NCBI GenBank assembly: GCA_910585965.1
Contig: CAJUHH010000024.1
Location: forward strand, 1 to 42,276
From: an uncultured Lachnospiraceae bacterium
GTDB taxonomy: Bacteria > Bacillota > Clostridia > Lachnospirales > Lachnospiraceae
Length of the DNA stretch: 42,276 bases
Reading direction: 5' to 3'
In this document: positions 37,128 to 42,276 of the stretch, piece after piece
Layout: the number at the start of each line of letters is the position of its first letter
Numbering within the stretch: the first letter of the stretch is position 1
The notes under the pieces: generated by a model
The model's database searches: none
Told to the model about the DNA's origin: nothing
Seen by the model: only the letters and a program-made list of their open reading frames with translations
Made by a program: the position numbers and the translations under genes

Positions 37128-39827
37128 ATGGACATGGATTATGAACTGCAGCTGACCGATTTAATTGATATAGAAACTTTGCAGAAAATACAGGACGGTT
37201 TTTCCAATATGACAGGCATAGCGGCGCTCACGACGGATGCGGACGGCTATCCCGTAACGAAGGGGTCGAATTTTTCAGAGTTCTGCATGAAATATACGAG
37301 AAGCACGGAGAAAGGCTGCGAAAGCTGCAGGGAATGCGATAAATGGGGGGCGGAACTGGCAATGAAAAAGGGCAAGGCGGCCGTCTATTTCTGCCATGCG
37401 GATCTTGTGGAATTTTCTGCGCCCATTGTGGCGGACGGCAGGCTGGTAGGATGCTTTCTTGGCGGGCAGGTTCTTACAAAGGAGGCTGACCCGGAGAAAA
37501 TAAGGAAAGTGGCGGCCAGGATCGGCGTGGATCCGGATGAATACGTGGCGGCTTCTAAAAAAATAAGGATTATCGACAGGGAAACGGTGGACAACGCGGC
37601 AAAGTTCCTGCATATGATTGCCAGCGTCCTGTCCGATATGGCCTATAATAAATATCTTGTTTACCGTGCGAACAAGGAACTGGAAAAATCAGGGAATATG
37701 AAGTCGGATTTCCTGGCGAATATGAGCCATGAGATCAGGACTCCCATGAACGCAGTAATCGGCATGGCGGAAATGGCCCTCAGGGAAGAACTGCCCCCCG
37801 TTGCAAGGGAATATATCAACCAGATCAAGGAAGCGGGGAAATCGCTGCTTACGATTATTAACGATATTCTTGACTTTACAAAGATAGAGTCCGGCAGGAT
37901 GGATATTATCGAGACGAAATACGAGCCAATGTCCATCGTATACGATGTGGCGAATATTGTTATGACAAGGCTGAAGGAAAAGGATGTGGAGCTGATCCTT
38001 GATGTGAAGCCTGATCTGCCGTGCGAGTTATATGGAGACAGCATCCGTATCAAACAGGTTTTGCTGAATCTTTTGAACAATGCGGCAAAATTTACCCAGC
38101 AGGGGAGAATTACCATGAAGATGAACTATGTGCGGATATCGCCGGATGAAATCGAAATACGCATATCCGTCGAGGATACCGGAATCGGCATCAAAAAGGA
38201 AGATATCGGCAAGCTGTTCCAGTCTTTCCAGCAGGTAGACAGCAAGAGGAACCGGAACATCGAAGGGACAGGGCTCGGCCTTGCGATTTCAAAAAGGCTT
38301 TTGACGCTGATGGACGGGGATATCTGGGTGGAAAGCGAATACGAGAAAGGAAGCAAGTTTTTCTGCGCCCTGCCGCAAAAGATCATGAACAGGGAGCCAA
38401 GCATTGTCATTCAGGATCCGGATTCCCTTTTGGTGATGGTGCTTGTTTCGAATCCTTATATAAGGGAAAGCTTATGCTCCGACGCGACGGCGCTGGGCGT
38501 GGATTATGAAGTGACGGATTTCAAAAGCCTTTATACATTTCCGGATGAGAAAAAAGTATTTCTTTTTATAGAATATCCGCTGTTTTCCGATATGGTGGAG
38601 GAGTTCGTCCGCCAGAATCCGCAGATTACAGCCGTGCTTCTGATCGAATTCTATGCCAGCGTCAATTATAATATCCCGAACCTGCTTGTGGTGAGAAAAC
38701 CGTTATTTGCTTTGAATATCGCCATGATATTGAACGGGGAGGAACTTCATTTTGACGATGACACGGATAAAAATGAGTTTGATTTTATTGCCCCGGAAGC
38801 GAATGTGCTGATTGTGGATGACAATGCGGTGAACTTGACCGTGGCGGAAGGAATCATGGAGCCGATGAAGATGAAGATTGATACGGTGACGAGCGGAAAA
38901 GCGGCGGTGGAGAGTATTTCAAGGTTCCATTATGACATTGTTTTTATGGATCATATGATGCCGGAACTGGATGGCGTGGAAACGACGCACATTATCCGGC
39001 GCTTCCATCCGGAATATAATGACGTGCCGATTATAGCTCTTACGGCAAATGCGGTGGAAGGAACGAAAGAGATGTTTTGCAGGGAGGGGATGAACGATTT
39101 TGTCCCTAAGCCGATCGAGCTGCGTCTGCTGGCTTCCAAAGTGAAGCAATGGCTTCCGATAGAAAAGGTGCAGAAGGTCCATCATACGAGAAATGTGGGT
39201 AGAGAAGAGAAAAAATCGGATCATATCGTAGTCGGGGACTTGGACATTAAATATGCCATGGAGTTTTTGGTCAGCGAGGAGCTGTTCTGGAAGGTTTTAA
39301 AGGTATATTACCATAGCATCGATAAAAAAGCGAAATTGATCAAGGAGCTGGAAGAGGCAGAAAATTGGACGGAATATACGATAGAAGTCCACGCGTTAAA
39401 AAATTCTTCCAAGCAGATCGGTGCCATGACCCTGTCCGAAAGGGCGGCCGCCATGGAAAAGGCGGGGAATGCCAGGGATGCTCTTTCCATACATAGGCAT
39501 ACGGATAAAATGCTGGAGCAGTATGTCGGCTATCTGTCCGTGCTGGAACCTTTTTGTGCCGAGAGCGTGGAAAGCGATGCAGGAAAAGAAGAAGTTCCGG
39601 CAGAAGTGCTGAAAAATTGTTTCTGCGAGATGCGGAGGGCGGTAGACGACCTGGATATGGACGGGATGGAAGAAACAATCCTGGAAATGGACGGATACCG
39701 TTATGAAGGATGGCAGAAGGAAATGTTTGCAAGGCTGAAAGAAGCGGTGGAAGAGATCGATGTTGACAGCTGCGAGGCGATTATGGTAGAGTGGGAAAGA
39801 AAATCGGAGGATATAGGTGAAAGATGA
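37128..39827 (+). CDS. PocR-domain hybrid sensor kinase with receiver and HPt domains
   Basis: An 899-aa protein without clear membrane segments, so probably cytoplasmic. The PocR sensor domain (about residues 8-165) has a Cys cluster (C at FCMKY, GCESCREC, YFCHADL). The HisKA domain has H201 in MSHEIRTPMN; the HATPase_c domain has DTGIGI and GTGLGLAIS. A degenerate receiver-like region spans about 440-550, followed by a full receiver with D608 in FMDHMMPELDG. A C-terminal HPt domain has H755 in EVHALKNSSKQIGA. PocR domains bind small compounds; the ligand is unknown. It acts with the regulator at 36142. It overlaps the next gene by 4 bases (ATGA). Confidence 0.9.
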   Translation: MDMDYELQLTDLIDIETLQKIQDGFSNMTGIAALTTDADGYPVTKGSNFSEFCMKYTRSTEKGCESCRECDKWGAELAMKKGKAAVYFCHADLVEFSAPIVADGRLVGCFLGGQVLTKEADPEKIRKVAARIGVDPDEYVAASKKIRIIDRETVDNAAKFLHMIASVLSDMAYNKYLVYRANKELEKSGNMKSDFLANMSHEIRTPMNAVIGMAEMALREELPPVAREYINQIKEAGKSLLTIINDILDFTKIESGRMDIIETKYEPMSIVYDVANIVMTRLKEKDVELILDVKPDLPCELYGDSIRIKQVLLNLLNNAAKFTQQGRITMKMNYVRISPDEIEIRISVEDTGIGIKKEDIGKLFQSFQQVDSKRNRNIEGTGLGLAISKRLLTLMDGDIWVESEYEKGSKFFCALPQKIMNREPSIVIQDPDSLLVMVLVSNPYIRESLCSDATALGVDYEVTDFKSLYTFPDEKKVFLFIEYPLFSDMVEEFVRQNPQITAVLLIEFYASVNYNIPNLLVVRKPLFALNIAMILNGEELHFDDDTDKNEFDFIAPEANVLIVDDNAVNLTVAEGIMEPMKMKIDTVTSGKAAVESISRFHYDIVFMDHMMPELDGVETTHIIRRFHPEYNDVPIIALTANAVEGTKEMFCREGMNDFVPKPIELRLLASKVKQWLPIEKVQKVHHTRNVGREEKKSDHIVVGDLDIKYAMEFLVSEELFWKVLKVYYHSIDKKAKLIKELEEAENWTEYTIEVHALKNSSKQIGAMTLSERAAAMEKAGNARDALSIHRHTDKMLEQYVGYLSVLEPFCAESVESDAGKEEVPAEVLKNCFCEMRRAVDDLDMDGMEETILEMDGYRYEGWQKEMFARLKEAVEEIDVDSCEAIMVEWERKSEDIGER

Positions 39828-40978
39828 AGAAATACGAATTAATCGCTCCCTGCCATTTCGGCCTGGAGGCTGTTTTAAAAAAGGAAATTATCGACCTGGG
39901 ATATGAGGTCAGCCGGGTGGAAGACGGCCGGGTCACTTTTCTGGGCGATGAAGAGGCGGTCTGCCGCGCCAATGTTTTTTTGCGGACGGCAGAAAGGATA
40001 TTGATCAAGGTAGGGAGTTTCCGGGCGGAGACTTTTGAGGAGCTTTTTCAGGGAACAGCAGGGCTTCCATGGGAAGAATATATCCCCCGGGATGGAAAAT
40101 TCTGGATAAAAAAGGCGGGGAGCGTGAAGAGCAAGCTGTTCAGCCCTTCCGATATCCAGTCTGTGATGAAAAAAGCGATGGTGGAGCGGCTGAAGAAAGT
40201 GTACCGCCAGGAATGGTTTGCGGAGAATGGGGAATCGTTCCCCGTAAGGGTTTTTCTGCTGAAGGATGAGGTGACAGTAGGACTGGATACGACTGGCGAG
40301 TCTCTTCACAAGAGAGGGTACCGAAAGATGTCGGTACAGGCGCCTATTGCGGAAAACCTTGCAGCGGCTTTGATTATGCTGACTCCGTGGAAGAAACACA
40401 GGATTTTGGTGGATCCGTTCTGCGGCAGCGGCACGTTTCCGATTGAGGCGGCGATGATGGCGGCGAATATGGCGCCAGGCATGAACCGGGAATTCTCGGC
40501 GATGACGTGGGAGCATGTAGCAGGAAAGCGGGTTTGGTATGATACGCTGGAAGAAGCCAGGGAAATGGTGGATCTGACAGTCGAGACGGACATACAAGGA
40601 TTTGATATCGATGAAAACGCGCTTGCGGCGGCCAGGGAGAATGCCCGGCTGGCTGGCGTGGACGGGCTGATCCATTTTCAGAAGCGGGACGTGGATATGT
40701 TGAGCCATGGAAAGAAATACGGGTTTATTATTACCAATCCTCCTTACGGAGAACGGCTGGAAGAGGCGGATCTGCCTTCTTTATATACGACGCTCGGGAA
40801 AAGGTTCGCTTTGCTGGATTCCTGGTCGTTGTATATGATTTCTTCCTATGAACATGTGGAAAGGGATATGGGCAGGAAAGCCGATAAAAACAGGAAAATA
40901 TATAACGGTATGATGAAAGCTTATTATTATCAGTACATCGGCCCGAAGCCGCCGGCCCGGCCAAAGCACTGCGGCTGA
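39824..40978 (+). CDS. THUMP-domain RNA guanine-N2 methyltransferase (RlmL N-half type)
   Basis: A 384-aa protein. A ferredoxin-like/THUMP RNA-binding part (about residues 1-160) precedes a class I AdoMet methyltransferase domain (about 165-375) with VDPFCGSGTFPIEAAM and the catalytic TNPPYGERL. It belongs to the YpsC/RlmL family that makes m2G in 23S rRNA; the exact target base is inferred. Its ATG overlaps the kinase stop. The TGA at 40976-40978 looks premature. The frame stays open for 30 more codons and then ends at a TGA overlapping the next ATG, and the TGA lies in a 39-bp repeat whose second copy has TGG. Confidence 0.9.
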   Translation: MKKYELIAPCHFGLEAVLKKEIIDLGYEVSRVEDGRVTFLGDEEAVCRANVFLRTAERILIKVGSFRAETFEELFQGTAGLPWEEYIPRDGKFWIKKAGSVKSKLFSPSDIQSVMKKAMVERLKKVYRQEWFAENGESFPVRVFLLKDEVTVGLDTTGESLHKRGYRKMSVQAPIAENLAAALIMLTPWKKHRILVDPFCGSGTFPIEAAMMAANMAPGMNREFSAMTWEHVAGKRVWYDTLEEAREMVDLTVETDIQGFDIDENALAAARENARLAGVDGLIHFQKRDVDMLSHGKKYGFIITNPPYGERLEEADLPSLYTTLGKRFALLDSWSLYMISSYEHVERDMGRKADKNRKIYNGMMKAYYYQYIGPKPPARPKHCG

Positions 40979-41042
40979 AATGCCGGAGACGGAAACCTCG
41001 GGGAGCACTGCGGCTGGAATGATGGGGACGGAAGCTTTGATG
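40965..41042. repeat. 39-bp tandem duplication at the methyltransferase end
   Basis: AGCACTGCGGCTG starts at 40965 and again at 41004; the following GGAGACGGAA and GGGGACGGAA also match. 39 bp equals 13 codons, so the reading frame is kept. Confidence 0.75.
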
Positions 41043-41067
41043 GAGCAGAAAAAGGAAGGATGGCCCT

Positions 41068-41664
41068 ATGAAAAGGAGAATTGTTTTTGCTACGGGAAAT
41101 GCCGGTAAAATGCGGGAAATCAGGGAGATCCTGGCGGATATGGATTTGGAAGTCGTGTCTATGGCTGAAATCGGGGCAGATATTGCGATAGAAGAAAATG
41201 GAAGCACCTTTGAGGAAAATGCTTTGATAAAGGCAAGGGCTGTGGGGAAAGCGTGCGGGGAGATCGTCCTGGCGGATGATTCCGGCCTGGAAGTGGATTA
41301 CCTGAATAAAGAACCCGGCATTTATTCCGCACGGTATATGGGGGAAGATACACCGTATTCCGTAAAAAACGCCAGTATCATCCAGAGACTGGAGGGAGTA
41401 CCCAGGGAGAAACGGACAGCCCGGTTCGTATGCGCGATTGCAGCATTTTTCCCGGATGGGGAAGAGGCTGTTACGCAAGGAGAAATCGAAGGATGGATCG
41501 ACTACGAAGAAAAAGGAAGCAACGGCTTTGGCTATGACCCGATATTTTTTGTCCCGGAATTCGGTAAGACGACGGCAGAGTTAAGCGATGAGGAGAAAAA
41601 CAGCGTCAGCCATAGGGGAAGGGCGCTGCGGAAGATGAAGGACGAATTAAGAAAAAGATTGTAG
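41068..41664 (+). CDS. rdgB: XTP/dITP pyrophosphatase (RdgB/HAM1)
   Basis: A 198-aa cytoplasmic enzyme of normal length. Motifs are VFATGNAGKMREIREIL at the start, the glutamate of STFEENALIKARA, the catalytic ADDSGLEVDYL, and GSNGFGYDPIFFVPE with SHRGRALRKM near the end. It hydrolyses XTP, ITP and dITP to monophosphates and so keeps deaminated purines out of DNA and RNA. AAAGGAAGGA precedes the ATG. The gene stands directly before a YfcE-type phosphoesterase gene (11 bp gap), a common clostridial pair. Confidence 0.94.
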   Translation: MKRRIVFATGNAGKMREIREILADMDLEVVSMAEIGADIAIEENGSTFEENALIKARAVGKACGEIVLADDSGLEVDYLNKEPGIYSARYMGEDTPYSVKNASIIQRLEGVPREKRTARFVCAIAAFFPDGEEAVTQGEIEGWIDYEEKGSNGFGYDPIFFVPEFGKTTAELSDEEKNSVSHRGRALRKMKDELRKRL

Positions 41665-41675
41665 GAAGTAAATAT

Positions 41676-42155
41676 ATGCGGATATTAATAGTGAGCGATA
41701 CACATCGCCAGAACAAAAATTATCTGAAAGTTTTGGAACGGGTAAAGCCGGTGGATATGGTGGTTCATTGCGGGGACGTGGAAGGAAGCGAGTATGCCAT
41801 TGAAAAGAGCGCCGGATGCCGGGTGGAAATGGTGGCCGGGAATAACGACTATTTTACCGAACTGCCGAGGGAAAAGGAATTTTGGATCGGGGATTACCAT
41901 GTGTGGCTGACCCATGGGCATAATTATTATGTCGCGATGGAGAATGAAATATTGAAGGAAGAAGCCAGATCCAGGGGTGTGGATATTGTGATGTACGGGC
42001 ATACGCACAAGCCGGTTATAGATACTTCCGGCAGAATGATCGCGGTAAATCCCGGCAGCCTGACTTATCCCAGACAGGCGGGAAGGCGGCCGTCTTATAT
42101 TTTGATGGAATTGGATGAGGAAGGCAAAGCACATTTTTCGATTCATTACTTATAG
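41676..42155 (+). CDS. YfcE-type metallophosphoesterase
   Basis: A 159-aa cytoplasmic phosphoesterase of the YfcE/MJ0936 family, full length. Metal-binding motifs in order: SDTH (residues 7-10), HCGDVEG, GNND, THGH, and GHTHKP with NPGSLTYPR. Such enzymes cleave phosphodiesters with Mn2+ or similar metals; the natural substrate is not known. A GTAGGAAGT site precedes the ATG. It is the last gene of the run that starts at 36142. The 121 bp after it hold no supported gene. Confidence 0.92.
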   Translation: MRILIVSDTHRQNKNYLKVLERVKPVDMVVHCGDVEGSEYAIEKSAGCRVEMVAGNNDYFTELPREKEFWIGDYHVWLTHGHNYYVAMENEILKEEARSRGVDIVMYGHTHKPVIDTSGRMIAVNPGSLTYPRQAGRRPSYILMELDEEGKAHFSIHYL

Positions 42156-42276
42156 GATTCTTGTATGTTTGTAGTTATGGAAATCAATTTTCGCAGAAGG
42201 CATGGCGCGCCGGGGGGCGGGAAAGGAAACGGCGGCGGCCTGGAACGGGTCTGGCATGGGCTGGGATTTTCTGCTG

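Noticed and set aside
42165..42276. Open frame at the right edge of the window
   Set aside because: Gly/Arg-rich, no clear ribosome site, and cut off after about 37 codons; not enough to support a gene.

Overview
The window looks like chromosomal DNA of a Lachnospiraceae-type member of Clostridia (Bacillota). Supporting signs are AGGAGG-type ribosome binding sites, several TTG/GTG starts, a tryptophan T-box, paired YesM/YesN-type sensors, Mgl-type sugar import, BlaI/BlaR1-type genes and tRNA genes without an encoded CCA. The species cannot be named from this sequence alone.

Left chromosomal part (1-16771). Two tRNA genes (Val partial, Leu) precede a BlaI-type repressor and an M56 (BlaR1-type) membrane protease whose C-terminus resembles the FtsX extracellular domain. 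Next comes a sugar locus: an AraC-type response regulator, a YesM-type sensor kinase and a lipoprotein sugar-binding protein form a likely three-component sensor. It is followed by mglB, a terminator, mglA, mglC and a membrane protein with InlB/Flg_new repeats. A small lipoprotein, an AraC regulator with a GH13 alpha-glucosidase, and a Trp T-box with a TrpB2-type gene complete this part.

Mobile element (16826-28554, about 11.7 kb). A tyrosine recombinase element is inserted in the 3' end of tRNA-Arg(ACG); a 22-bp piece of the tRNA gene is repeated at 28533-28554. It carries the integrase coupled to an orphan D12-class adenine methyltransferase. Two phased repeat arrays follow (21/22-bp and 33-bp periods), then an amidoligase with a GGCT-XRE fusion, a catalytically dead serine recombinase homologue beside an intact one, a repeated cargo module, several tandem repeat families and a PIN-domain pair next to attR.

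Cargo module. A roughly 350-nt structured RNA has its own conserved promoter and terminator. It is followed by an unknown protein of about 190 aa and an acidic lipoprotein. There is one full copy inside the element (24525-26455), one full copy just beyond attR (29009-31043) and one scar (23891-23972), each tied to serine recombinase 3' ends. This suggests repeated insertion or amplification and possibly an older neighbouring element.

Right chromosomal part (31149-42276). Here lie an iron alcohol dehydrogenase divergent from a pyridoxamine kinase, a cardiolipin synthase, a DUF1700 membrane protein and a 47-aa Asn/Gln-rich small protein. A tandem-receiver regulator with a PocR-type hybrid kinase follows, then a THUMP-domain RNA methyltransferase with a likely recent premature stop, RdgB-type XTP/dITP pyrophosphatase and a YfcE-type phosphoesterase.
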